Origin: Candidatus Aminicenantes bacterium UBA2190
GTDB lineage: Bacteria > Acidobacteriota > Aminicenantia > UBA2199
Assembly: GCA_002335385.1 (NCBI GenBank)
Contig: DCVK01000071.1
Coordinates: 1 to 64,000, forward strand
Length of the DNA stretch: 64,000 bases
Direction: 5' to 3'
The position numbers and the translations under genes are program-made. The notes below the pieces were generated by a model. The model was not told where the DNA came from. It saw only the letters and a program-made list of their open reading frames with translations, and ran no database searches. Below are positions 49,362 to 57,223 of the stretch, piece by piece; position 1 is the stretch's first letter, and each line of letters begins with the position of its first letter.

Positions 49362-50729
49362 TCATGGAAAGAACTCGTCATGGATGGCGCGAACGGCGCG
49401 GTCCAGGTCCGGGCTCCTGACCAGGAAATAACAGGCGACGGAGGAGGCGCCGGCGGCGGCCATCTCGACGTTGATCTTCTCGCGGGCCACGGCGGTGAAG
49501 ATGCGGGCGTAGATCCCCTCCTTCTCCATGATGCGCTCGCCCACCACCCCGACCAGCGCCAGCCGCTCCTCGAGCTCGATCCTCTTGATGACGCCGTTGA
49601 CGGCGGCTTTCATTTTACGCAGGCTGCGCCGGGCGTCGGCGGGATCGAGCAACAGGTTGATGCAGGTCTGCGAGGTGAGCACCGAGTGGATGTTGATGCC
49701 GGCGCCGGCCAGCAGCGAGCTGACGCCGGCGAGCAGGCCGGGCTTGGAGCCGATGCCGGCGCCGTGGATGCGGATGACGGCCAGTCGGCGGTTGGCGGCG
49801 ATCCCGGCCACGTCCACCGCGCGGTTCGGGCCGGAGGCGGTGATCTCGCTGCCCGCTCCGGCGGGATCTTCCAGGTTGCGCACGAAGATCCGGGTGCGCG
49901 TCCCGGCCAGCGGTTCCACGGTGCGCGGGTGGAGGATCCTGGCGCCGAAGTAGGAGAGCTCGGCCGCCTCGGCGAACGAGAGGCGCTCCAGGCGGCGCGC
50001 CGTCGGCACCCGGGACGGATCGGCGCTCATGAAGCCGTCGACATCCTTCCATACCTCGAGGCGCTCCGCCCCCAGGGCATAGGCCACGGCGGCGGCGCTG
50101 TAATCGGAGCCGTTGCGACCCAGCAAGGTGACGGCCCCGCCGGGCCCGCGGCCGAAAAATCCCGGGATGACCGGGATGATGCCCCGGCGCAGCAGAGGGG
50201 CAACCTTGGCGCGCAGGACCCTGCGGGTGCGGTCGCGGTCGATGCTGGCGTTCTCGTAATTGCCGTCGGTGCAAATGCCGGCCCGATGGGCGTCCAGCGC
50301 CGCGGATCTTGTCTCCAGGCACTCCAGGACGCCGGCCAGCAGCCGCGCCGCCAGCCTCTCGCCGTAGCTCAGCAGCCGGGCTCGTACCGCCGGCGTCAGG
50401 TCGCGGTGCCAGGCGATGCCGGTGAGCAGGCGTTCGACCTGGGCAAGTTGCGCGGCGATCGCAACCTGCAGGCGCTTTTTCGCGGGTCCGCCCGGGCACA
50501 ACTCGTCGATGACGGCAAGGTGCCGGGTCGCCAGGGCGGCCAGGATGGGGGGGATGTTCCGCTCATGGCGCTTGGCCTGCTCGATGGCGGCGAGCAACCG
50601 CTCGGTCACGCCGTGGATGGCGGAGACCACGACCACGGCCCGCCTCTGCGCTGAGATGATGGCGCAGGCCTGCGCGATGCTGCGGCTGTCGCGCAAACAG
50701 CCGCCGCCGAACTTCATCACCCTAGTCAT
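49362..50729 (-). CDS. lysC: Aspartate kinase
   Basis: 455 aa. Phosphorylates aspartate, first step toward lysine, threonine and methionine. MKFGGGCLRD at the N-terminus, catalytic blocks ILLGRNGSDYS-like VTLLGRNGSDYSAAAVA and WKDVDGFMSADP, FGARILHP, then two ACT domains (about 310-375 and 385-450) for feedback control. Single-function; no homoserine dehydrogenase domain follows. Overlaps asd by 8 bases; last gene of the aspartate/homocysteine operon. Confidence 0.94.
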   Translation of the reverse strand: MTRVMKFGGGCLRDSRSIAQACAIISAQRRAVVVVSAIHGVTERLLAAIEQAKRHERNIPPILAALATRHLAVIDELCPGGPAKKRLQVAIAAQLAQVERLLTGIAWHRDLTPAVRARLLSYGERLAARLLAGVLECLETRSAALDAHRAGICTDGNYENASIDRDRTRRVLRAKVAPLLRRGIIPVIPGFFGRGPGGAVTLLGRNGSDYSAAAVAYALGAERLEVWKDVDGFMSADPSRVPTARRLERLSFAEAAELSYFGARILHPRTVEPLAGTRTRIFVRNLEDPAGAGSEITASGPNRAVDVAGIAANRRLAVIRIHGAGIGSKPGLLAGVSSLLAGAGINIHSVLTSQTCINLLLDPADARRSLRKMKAAVNGVIKRIELEERLALVGVVGERIMEKEGIYARIFTAVAREKINVEMAAAGASSVACYFLVRSPDLDRAVRAIHDEFFP

Positions 50730-51780
50730 TCGCCGCCTCCGGGATCCATCCCTTCCGGACCGCCAGCTCGGCGTTCAGCACCGAGCCGCCGGCGGCCCCG
50801 CGCACCGTGTTGTGCAGCAGCAGGAAAAAGTCACAGCGGCTGCCCCGCGGCCGCAGCCGGCCCACGCTCACCGCCATGCCGCGGGCACGCCCGTGCCGCC
50901 CCGCCACGACGGGGTCCGGCTCACCCGCCTGGACGTCGAGGGACGGCTGCGGGCGGTCCTCCTCGCCGCGGACGACGATGGGCTGGGCCGGAGCCGTGGG
51001 CAGCTTCAGCTGCTGCGGCTCCGCCGCAAAGCCGGACAGCGCCTCCTTGATCTCTTCGCCGCCGACCGGCCGGACGAACTCGGCGCTGACGCTCTGCAGG
51101 TGGCCTTCGCGCACCGGGACGCGGCTGCAGGAGGGGTAGATCTCGATGGGGCTGTCCGCGACATGACCGCCCGCCAGCTCGCCGAGGATCTTGCCCGTTT
51201 CGCGCACGATCTTCTCTTCCTCGCCGGCGATGAAGGGGACGACGTTGCCCAGGATGTCCCAGGCGGCGACGCCGCGGCGGCCGCCGCCGGAAACGGCCTG
51301 GAAGGTGGTGACGGTCACGGTCCGCAGTCCCAGGGCCGTGAGCGGCTTCAGGACCAGCGCCAGCCCTGCGACCACGCAGTTGGGATTGGTCACGATGAAT
51401 CCGGGGTGGGTGCGCAGCTGCTGCCGCGCCAGCTCCAGGTGGCCGGGGTTGACCTCGGGGATGAGCAAGGGGACATTCCCGTCCAGGCGGTGGGCGCCGG
51501 CGTTGGAAAAGACGCGCAGGCCCGCGGCGCGCAGCTCGGCCTCCAGCGGCCCGGCCGCGGCGGCAGGCAAGGCCGAGAAGACGGCCCGTGCCCCGCTGCG
51601 GATGATTTCGGCCGCCGTGGTCTCGCGGATCACCAGCGCCTCGGCGCAGGTCTTGTTCGCCGAGCGGCTGGAGGCGGTAAGGCAGGACAACTCAAAATAG
51701 GGATGATCGTCCAGCAGGCGGATGAATTCCCGCCCGACGAGGCCGGTGCAGCCCAGCAGGGCGACCTTGATCTTCTTCAT
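50722..51780 (-). CDS. asd: Aspartate-semialdehyde dehydrogenase (archaeal/fungal type)
   Basis: 352 aa. Converts aspartyl phosphate to aspartate-4-semialdehyde with NADPH. Dinucleotide fold LGCTGLVGREFIRLL (about 9-23), catalytic Cys in TNPNCVVAG (about 155), SGGGRRGVA, substrate-binding SCSRVPVREGH, and C-terminal HNTVRGAAGGSVLNAEL. GNVVPFIAGEEEKI is the archaeal-type text. Follows UPF0280 by 9 bases and overlaps lysC by 8. Its product is the substrate of the DUF39 enzyme encoded in the same operon. Confidence 0.95.
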   Translation of the reverse strand: MKKIKVALLGCTGLVGREFIRLLDDHPYFELSCLTASSRSANKTCAEALVIRETTAAEIIRSGARAVFSALPAAAAGPLEAELRAAGLRVFSNAGAHRLDGNVPLLIPEVNPGHLELARQQLRTHPGFIVTNPNCVVAGLALVLKPLTALGLRTVTVTTFQAVSGGGRRGVAAWDILGNVVPFIAGEEEKIVRETGKILGELAGGHVADSPIEIYPSCSRVPVREGHLQSVSAEFVRPVGGEEIKEALSGFAAEPQQLKLPTAPAQPIVVRGEEDRPQPSLDVQAGEPDPVVAGRHGRARGMAVSVGRLRPRGSRCDFFLLLHNTVRGAAGGSVLNAELAVRKGWIPEAAND

Positions 51781-51789
51781 CTTCTCCTC

Positions 51790-52515
51790 CTATCCCCTGC
51801 TGATCCGCTGCGGCCGGACGGCGGTGCGGACGAGCGGCGGCAGGCTGCCGCCCATGCCCAGGTGATCGCCGGCGACGACCAGCAGCCCGTCGATTCCGTC
51901 CGCCGGCGTCTCGCGGATGGCCCGGGCGACGGCTGCCCCGTTCCTTTCGCTGACGCGGTTGCAAAGGGCGGTGGCCGTGGCGTCGGCCAGGCAGCCGCTT
52001 TCGGCCACGACCGTGGCCGCGTCGGCCCGGCCGAAGGAGAGGGAATGGCCCACGGTGCCCGACGAGGTGCAGACGGAAAAAATGCCGGGCCGCGGCTCAA
52101 GGCGCAGGGCGATGTCGCGCACGCGTGCGTCGCCGGTAAAGATGCCGACCGTCAGCGGCCGGTCGATGCGCAGCACCACGTCGCCGCCGTTGTCCACGAC
52201 CACGTGACGGCAGCCGGCGGCGACCAGCGCCTCCACCGTGACCTGGGCGATGGCGCCGGCGACCGCCGCCATGGGGCCGACCCCGGCCAGGGCGGCGGCC
52301 GCGGCCATGCGCCGCGCCACCTGCGGCGCCGCCATGTCGATGGGCAGCGGCTCCAGCGAGGTGAGAAAGCGCGGCTCAACAACGATATAGGCCTCGATAT
52401 CGGCGCGGGCGGCGGCGATGGCGCGCTCCGCCAGCTCCAGGAAGCGCTCGGCGGCGGTCACGGTGGCGAACGTATCCTTGATGCGGATCTGCCGGCGGAC
52501 CAGGTCAGCGTCCAT
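51790..52515 (-). CDS. UPF0280 family protein (COG2122, ApbE-like fold)
   Basis: 241 aa. Family recognised by VRRQIRIKDTFATV at the N-terminus, GCRHVVVDNGGDVVLR, CTSSGTVGHSLSFG (about 150-163) and CLADATATAL. The fold relates to flavin transferases of the ApbE type. In methanogens COG2122 has, as I recall, been tied genetically to homocysteine synthesis along with DUF39 proteins; the same linkage is seen here in a bacterium. Overlaps the DUF39-ferredoxin gene by 11 bases. Exact reaction unknown. Confidence 0.85.
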   Translation of the reverse strand: MDADLVRRQIRIKDTFATVTAAERFLELAERAIAAARADIEAYIVVEPRFLTSLEPLPIDMAAPQVARRMAAAAALAGVGPMAAVAGAIAQVTVEALVAAGCRHVVVDNGGDVVLRIDRPLTVGIFTGDARVRDIALRLEPRPGIFSVCTSSGTVGHSLSFGRADAATVVAESGCLADATATALCNRVSERNGAAVARAIRETPADGIDGLLVVAGDHLGMGGSLPPLVRTAVRPQRISRG

Positions 52516-53866
52516 GGTCTCCCCCGTGGATGGCGCCGGCCGGGCATACCCGGTCGCAGAGGCCGCAGCCCGTGCAGTGCTGCTCGGCGGCCGTCACCTG
52601 CCAGTCGTTGTCCCGGCGAAAGACGCCGGCGGGGCAGATGCCCAGGCACTGGCCGCAGGAAAGGCACAGCGCACGCTCCCAGGCGACGCGCTCCCCCGCG
52701 GCCACCCTGCTTCCGGAGCGCCGGGAAGGAGCGTCTGGTCGCGGCGGCTGGATCGCCAGCGGCCCGGCCGCTCCCTGAACGGGGAGCTTCGCCGCCGGGA
52801 TGCTCAGCTGAAAGGAGCCCTGTTCGATCCGCTCCTTCAGGGTGCGCGCGATCCGCCTGGCCATATGCAGGCTGGACAGGGGCGAGGCGGGTACATCCCG
52901 GTCCCGCAGCCGGACCGTTCCCGACTTGAGCTGCTCGTAGGAGCAGCGGCCCAGCAGCGGTCGTTGGCGGGCGGGAACGGCGAAATCGATGATGCCGGTC
53001 TCGATGTCCCGGTCGCGGACGGCGGCGGCGCGGGCGATGCCGGCGTGCAGCACCGGGATGGGGACGCCGATGCCCACGTAGAGCGAGGTGCCGTAGCCCG
53101 GGAATGCCGCCGCCCGCAGGAATTCAGGGGACATGCCCTGCAGGTCGCCCTGCACCATCAGGGTGGCGAACCCCTTTTGCGGGTCGTGCTGCGTGCCGGA
53201 GCCGGTGACGTAGCCGACGCCGCCGCCCAGGAAGATGCGCGTGCCGATGCCGATGGTCTCCAGGCCGGGGTCGTTCATCAGGGGTGACAGCTCGCCGGCG
53301 CCGGAAAATGTGACGTTGCCCACGCCGGGCAGGAGCTTGCCCATGTAGGTGTGCAGCGTGCGCGCGCCGGAGTTGGCGGCGGCGTGATAGCGCTGGTAGG
53401 CGTTGCGCGGGTTGCACAGCAGCGCCTGGTTGAGTCCGGCGAGGGTGACCTCGCCGAGCAGCTCCTTGCGCGGGTAGCAGTCGCTGCCGTAGGACACGGC
53501 GCGCAGCACCACCGGCCTGCCGCGCAGCAGGTCCTCGATGACGTGAGCGCCGCCGTAATCCGCCCCCGGCGTTTCGCAACCTTGCGTGGCGCCCAGGTAG
53601 GCGTCGACGGCGGCGATGCCGGCGTAAGCCTCGACGTCGTTGAGCCAGACGCGGGTCATCTTGATCGGCGGGTCGGAATGACCGAAGTTCAGGAAGGCGC
53701 CGCTGGAGCACATGGCGCCGAAGGTGCCGGTGGTGACGACGTCGACCCCGGCGGCGGCCTGCTCGGCCCCCAGCTCCTCCACGAGCGCGGGCATCTGGTC
53801 GGCCGTGACCACGCGCACGGTCCTATTCAGAATTTTGCGATTGATTTCCTCGACAGTCTTGGACAT
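52505..53866 (-). CDS. DUF39/COG1900 L-aspartate-semialdehyde sulfurtransferase fused to 2x[4Fe-4S] ferredoxin
   Basis: 453 aa. DUF39 core (about 1-330) has Cys53 (TTGTFGAMCSSGAFLNFGHSDPP, split) and Cys130 (SYGSDCYPRKEL), matching in place the two Cys needed in the Methanosarcina protein as I recall it. The C-terminal 65 residues are a two-cluster ferredoxin: CLSCGQCLGICP and CTGCGLCDRVCP. Together they should put sulfide or persulfide sulfur into aspartate-4-semialdehyde and reduce the product to homocysteine. In methanogens the ferredoxin is usually a separate NIL-ferredoxin; NIL is absent here. GGAGG six bases before ATG; long leader with a hairpin over it. First gene of the operon. Confidence 0.87.
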   Translation of the reverse strand: MSKTVEEINRKILNRTVRVVTADQMPALVEELGAEQAAAGVDVVTTGTFGAMCSSGAFLNFGHSDPPIKMTRVWLNDVEAYAGIAAVDAYLGATQGCETPGADYGGAHVIEDLLRGRPVVLRAVSYGSDCYPRKELLGEVTLAGLNQALLCNPRNAYQRYHAAANSGARTLHTYMGKLLPGVGNVTFSGAGELSPLMNDPGLETIGIGTRIFLGGGVGYVTGSGTQHDPQKGFATLMVQGDLQGMSPEFLRAAAFPGYGTSLYVGIGVPIPVLHAGIARAAAVRDRDIETGIIDFAVPARQRPLLGRCSYEQLKSGTVRLRDRDVPASPLSSLHMARRIARTLKERIEQGSFQLSIPAAKLPVQGAAGPLAIQPPRPDAPSRRSGSRVAAGERVAWERALCLSCGQCLGICPAGVFRRDNDWQVTAAEQHCTGCGLCDRVCPAGAIHGGDHGR

Positions 53867-54008
53867 GATAAGCCTCCATTTTCTGTTTTTTTTGAAATGG
53901 TGGAAGTTGGAGTTCCCCGAACCTGCGCTTCTAGATCAGAAGCGACAGGCCCGGGCCGGGCATTATCATGCAGTGCGAAAAGAAGTCATTTTGGCACATG
54001 GCTGTCAG
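53867..54008 (-). promoter_or_regulatory. Structured 5' leader of the homocysteine operon
   Basis: About 140 bases between the predicted transcription start (near 54007) and ATG 53866. Two hairpins stand out: a 7-bp stem CGCTTCT/AGAAGCG with a 5-base loop (53926-53944), and CCACCATTT/AAATGGAGG (53895-53903 with 53872-53880, eight of nine pairs), which would bury the Shine-Dalgarno. It does not match SAM-I, SAM-II or other classes that I know. The divergent neighbour starts at 54170, so 54043-54169 is the only further non-coding DNA, with nothing clear. Confidence 0.5.
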
Positions 54009-54013
54009 GCGGG

Positions 54014-54042
54014 AGTTTACACCAGACGCGCCGGGCTGTCAA
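54014..54042 (-). promoter_or_regulatory. Sigma70-type promoter for the homocysteine operon
   Basis: Minus strand: TTGACA (54042-54037), 17-base spacer, TAAACT (54019-54014). Confidence 0.7.
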
Positions 54043-54169
54043 TCGCTGCCGGCGAAAAAAAACAGTTGGGCCCGCGGCGCGCCGGTGAGCGCGGGTTGTA
54101 TTTCCCGGGGAAGCATGCTAGATAATGACGGCGCCGCATTGTTCGCGCGCCTTGGTGATGGAGTCATTC

Positions 54170-54937
54170 ATGGCCTTGTTCACGAAAGCCCTGGCAAGAA
54201 AACCGTGTCGCAACCTGGTCCACGGCCTTTCCGGCGCCGGCATGGGGCCCCCGGATTACGGGAAAGCCGTGGAGCAGCACGACGCCTACATCGAGGCCCT
54301 GCGCGGCTGCGGCCTGGCCGTGACGGTGCTGGAAGCCGACGAGGCCTATCCCGACTCGGTCTTCATCGAGGATACGGCGGTATGTTGCGAAAAATCGGCC
54401 GTCATCGCCCGTCCCGGCGCCAACAGCCGCCGCGGCGAGGAAAAAACCGTGGCCCTGGCCCTGGCCGATCTCTACCCGCGGCTGGAGGGGATCCGCGCCC
54501 CCGGGACGCTGGAGGGCGGCGACGTCATGCGCGCCGGCGAGCGCTTCTATATCGGCCTGTCGAACCGGACCAACGGGGATGGGGCGCAACAGCTGGCCGC
54601 CATCCTCCGCCGCCATGGCTACGAGGCGCTGTCCGTGCCCCTGCGCCAGGTCCTGCACCTCAAGACGGGCATGTCCTACCTGGAGCACAACCGCCTGCTG
54701 GCTTGCGGGGAATTTTTGCGGCACCCTCTCCTGTCTTCGTTCGCGACCATCCCCGTGCCGGCCGGGGAAAGCTATGCCGCCAACTCCCTATGGGTCAACG
54801 GCCGCGTGCTGGTCCCCGCCGGCTTCCCCGGGACCCGCCGGGCCATCGAGGACGCGGGCTACGAAACCGTGCTCCTGGACGTCTCGGAGTTCCGCAAGCT
54901 GGACGGGGGCTTGAGCTGCCTTTCACTGCGCTTTTGA
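54170..54937 (+). CDS. ddaH: Dimethylarginine dimethylaminohydrolase (DDAH)-like amidinotransferase-superfamily enzyme
   Basis: 255 aa, the DDAH size. Should hydrolyse N-omega-methylated arginines to citrulline and methylamines; other guanidino-modifying activities are possible. Conserved: DSVFIEDTAVC, GTLEGGDVM (substrate Glu/Asp), HLKTGMSYLEHN with the catalytic His, and the C-terminal GGLSCLSLRF with nucleophile Cys250. Start ATG 54170 has GGAG six bases upstream. Stands alone, divergent from the homocysteine operon. Confidence 0.88.
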   Translation: MALFTKALARKPCRNLVHGLSGAGMGPPDYGKAVEQHDAYIEALRGCGLAVTVLEADEAYPDSVFIEDTAVCCEKSAVIARPGANSRRGEEKTVALALADLYPRLEGIRAPGTLEGGDVMRAGERFYIGLSNRTNGDGAQQLAAILRRHGYEALSVPLRQVLHLKTGMSYLEHNRLLACGEFLRHPLLSSFATIPVPAGESYAANSLWVNGRVLVPAGFPGTRRAIEDAGYETVLLDVSEFRKLDGGLSCLSLRF

Positions 54938-54982
54938 CCGGTCGTCGCGGAGGCGGCGCGAAATATTGCCGGCGCCGCCCGG

Positions 54983-55011
54983 TATACAAGCGTCGGCAAG
55001 ATTGTTATAAT
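54983..55011 (+). promoter_or_regulatory. Promoter for purB operon
   Basis: TATACA (54983-54988), 17-base spacer, TATAAT (55006-55011) with TGT extension. 21 bases to the GTG start with AAGGAG. Confidence 0.68.
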
Positions 55012-55031
55012 CAAGGCCGAAGGAGACGCAC

Positions 55032-56333
55032 GTGATCGACAGGTACCAAGCGGCGGAAATCGCCCGCATCTGGAGCGAGGACAACAAATACCGCAGATGG
55101 CTGGACGTCGAGCTGGCCGTCGCCGAGGTCTGGGCCGAGATGGGGCAGGTGCCGGCGGCCAGCCTGAAGCGCATCCGCCGGCGCGCGGCGTTCGACGTCG
55201 GCCGCATCCACGAGATCGAAAAGAAGGCCAAGCACGACGTCATCGCCTTCCTGACCTCGGTGGAGGAGTCGATCGGGGCCGACTCGGCCTACGTGCACAA
55301 GGGCATCACCTCCTACGACGTGGTGGACACGGCCCTGTCGCTGCTCATCCGCGAGTCGCTGGACGTGGTCCTGGCCCGCTGCCGGGAGCTGAAGCGGGTG
55401 CTGCTGGACAAGGCGTTCGCCTACCGCGACCTGCCGGCCATCGGCCGCACCCACGGCATCCACGCCGAACCGATCGCCTTCGGCTGCAAGTTCCTGATCT
55501 GGCACGAGGAGATGGAGCGCAACCTGCGGCGGCTGCAAGCCGCCAGGGAGGCGACGGCGGTGGGCAAGGTCTCGGGCTCGGTGGGGACCTACATCCACTT
55601 CCCGGCCGCCGGCGAGGCGCGGGTGCTGCGCCGGCTGGGGCTGAAACCATGCCGGGTCTCCTCGCAGATCATCCAGCGCGACCGCCACGCCGAGGTCATC
55701 GCGGCGCTGGCCCTGCTGGGCACCAGCCTGGAAAAGATCGCCATCGAGATCCGCCACCTGCAGAAGACCGAGTCGCTCGAGGCCGAGGAGCCCTTCACCC
55801 GCGGGCAGAAAGGCTCCTCCTCCATGCCGCACAAGCGCAACCCCGTGCGCTGCGAGCGCGTATCCGGGCTGGCGCGCATCCTGCGCGGCCACGCGGCCGT
55901 GGCACTGGAGAACAACGTCCTCTGGCACGAGCGCGACATTTCCCATTCCTCGGCCGAACGGGTCATCTTCCCCGACGCCTTCCACCTGGCCGTATTCCTG
56001 CTCGACGACATGACCGACGTGCTGCGGCACCTGGTCGTCTATCCCGAGAACGTCCGCCGCAACCTGGAGCTGACCCAGGGCGTGTACTTCTCCCAGAAAG
56101 TGCTGACCCTGCTGGTCGAGAAGGGCATGGCCCGCCAGCGCGCCTATGAGCTGGTGCAGGCGCAAGCCATGCGCTCCTGGCGGGAGAAATGCAGTTTCCC
56201 TGAACTGGTGCTGGCCGACCCGGCCATCACCGCCGTCTGTTCCGCCTCCGAGCTCGAGAAGGCCTTTTCACTGCGGGCGATGCTGTCCGGGACACGGGAC
56301 ATCTTCAGGCGCTTCTCCCGGCGGGGGAAATAA
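55032..56333 (+). CDS. purB: Adenylosuccinate lyase
   Basis: 433 aa. Cleaves SAICAR and adenylosuccinate in purine synthesis. Signature GSSSMPHKRNP (about 261-271, catalytic Ser loop), TSYDVVDTAL, RTHGIHAEP with catalytic His, and KTESLEAEEPF. GTG start with AAGGAG seven bases upstream. First gene of a three-gene purine unit with a helical protein and purL. Confidence 0.96.
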   Translation: MIDRYQAAEIARIWSEDNKYRRWLDVELAVAEVWAEMGQVPAASLKRIRRRAAFDVGRIHEIEKKAKHDVIAFLTSVEESIGADSAYVHKGITSYDVVDTALSLLIRESLDVVLARCRELKRVLLDKAFAYRDLPAIGRTHGIHAEPIAFGCKFLIWHEEMERNLRRLQAAREATAVGKVSGSVGTYIHFPAAGEARVLRRLGLKPCRVSSQIIQRDRHAEVIAALALLGTSLEKIAIEIRHLQKTESLEAEEPFTRGQKGSSSMPHKRNPVRCERVSGLARILRGHAAVALENNVLWHERDISHSSAERVIFPDAFHLAVFLLDDMTDVLRHLVVYPENVRRNLELTQGVYFSQKVLTLLVEKGMARQRAYELVQAQAMRSWREKCSFPELVLADPAITAVCSASELEKAFSLRAMLSGTRDIFRRFSRRGK

Positions 56334-56340
56334 GCGGGCC

Positions 56341-57204
56341 ATGGCCCTGGCGACGATCGATTCGGTCCTGGAACAGATCGACGGCCTGGTGCGCGGCGCC
56401 GGCGCGGAAAGCGGCCGGGACTTCCGCCTGCGCCTGGAGGATCTGGTACGCCGGGGAGGAAGGAGCACCGAGAACGCCATCGTCCACTACATCACCGGCC
56501 GCGCCGTCGGCATGGGCACGCGCATCGACCTGGTGCGCATGGCCGGCTACATCCGCAGTGACGCCTTCCTGCTGCCGTTGAAGAAGGTCATCGCCATGGG
56601 CGAGGACGACCTGCTGCGCGAGGAGGCCATCCTCAGCATCGCCAAGTACAACGACCGCCGCGCCCTGGACATCCTGGAATCGGCCCTGGCCCGGATCGCC
56701 AAGCCGCAGCTGCAGGCGGTGATCACCCAGGCCATCGAGCGCATCAAGGCGAACAGCCCCCTGCTGGCCATGCTGCCGCGTTTCCTGCGCGGCGGCCGGG
56801 ATTCCGACCTCTTCCAGGTCACGCTGAAGGTGTTCAAGAAGATCCTCGAGCCCGCCGACGCCAGGACCTTCATCGCCTACCTGCACCACGGCGACCAGGC
56901 GGTGTCGGAGGGGTCCTTCGAGATCCTGTGCGCCCGCGGCGACGAGGCGGTCTATTTTTTCGTGGCCGAGTATTTCCGCGAGCAGGCCCGCCTGCTGCTG
57001 CGGACGGCGGAGAGCCGGGTGGGGGCCGCGCGCCTGGAGCGGCTGATCGCCGCCCTGCGCGACTACCTGGGACGTTTCCCGCAGTTCTTTCCGCAGCTGC
57101 GCCCCGATATCGCGAACCTGCGCGAGCGGGCGGACGGGGCCGCCTGGGGCAAGGCGCTCTCGGCGCTGATCAGCGACCTGGATCGGGTGGCGGAAGCGCG
57201 ATGA
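56341..57204 (+). CDS. HEAT-like helical repeat protein of unknown function
   Basis: 287 aa, all-helical. Repeats of about 30 residues (AGYIRSDAFLLPLKKVIAMGEDDLLREEAILSIAKYNDRRALDIL, split) resemble HEAT or PBS-lyase-like repeats. No catalytic motif and no signal peptide. Starts 7 bases after purB and ends 19 before purL, so it is made with two purine enzymes; a role as their scaffold or regulator is possible but not shown. The frame is open upstream inside purB; ATG 56341 chosen as first start after the purB stop. Confidence 0.7.
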   Translation: MALATIDSVLEQIDGLVRGAGAESGRDFRLRLEDLVRRGGRSTENAIVHYITGRAVGMGTRIDLVRMAGYIRSDAFLLPLKKVIAMGEDDLLREEAILSIAKYNDRRALDILESALARIAKPQLQAVITQAIERIKANSPLLAMLPRFLRGGRDSDLFQVTLKVFKKILEPADARTFIAYLHHGDQAVSEGSFEILCARGDEAVYFFVAEYFREQARLLLRTAESRVGAARLERLIAALRDYLGRFPQFFPQLRPDIANLRERADGAAWGKALSALISDLDRVAEAR

Positions 57205-57223
57205 ACGAGAAAGGAGCGGCAAC

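Noticed and set aside
53867..54008. SAM-I or SAM-II riboswitch before the homocysteine operon
   Set aside because: The known core sequences of these classes are not visible; only generic hairpins are.
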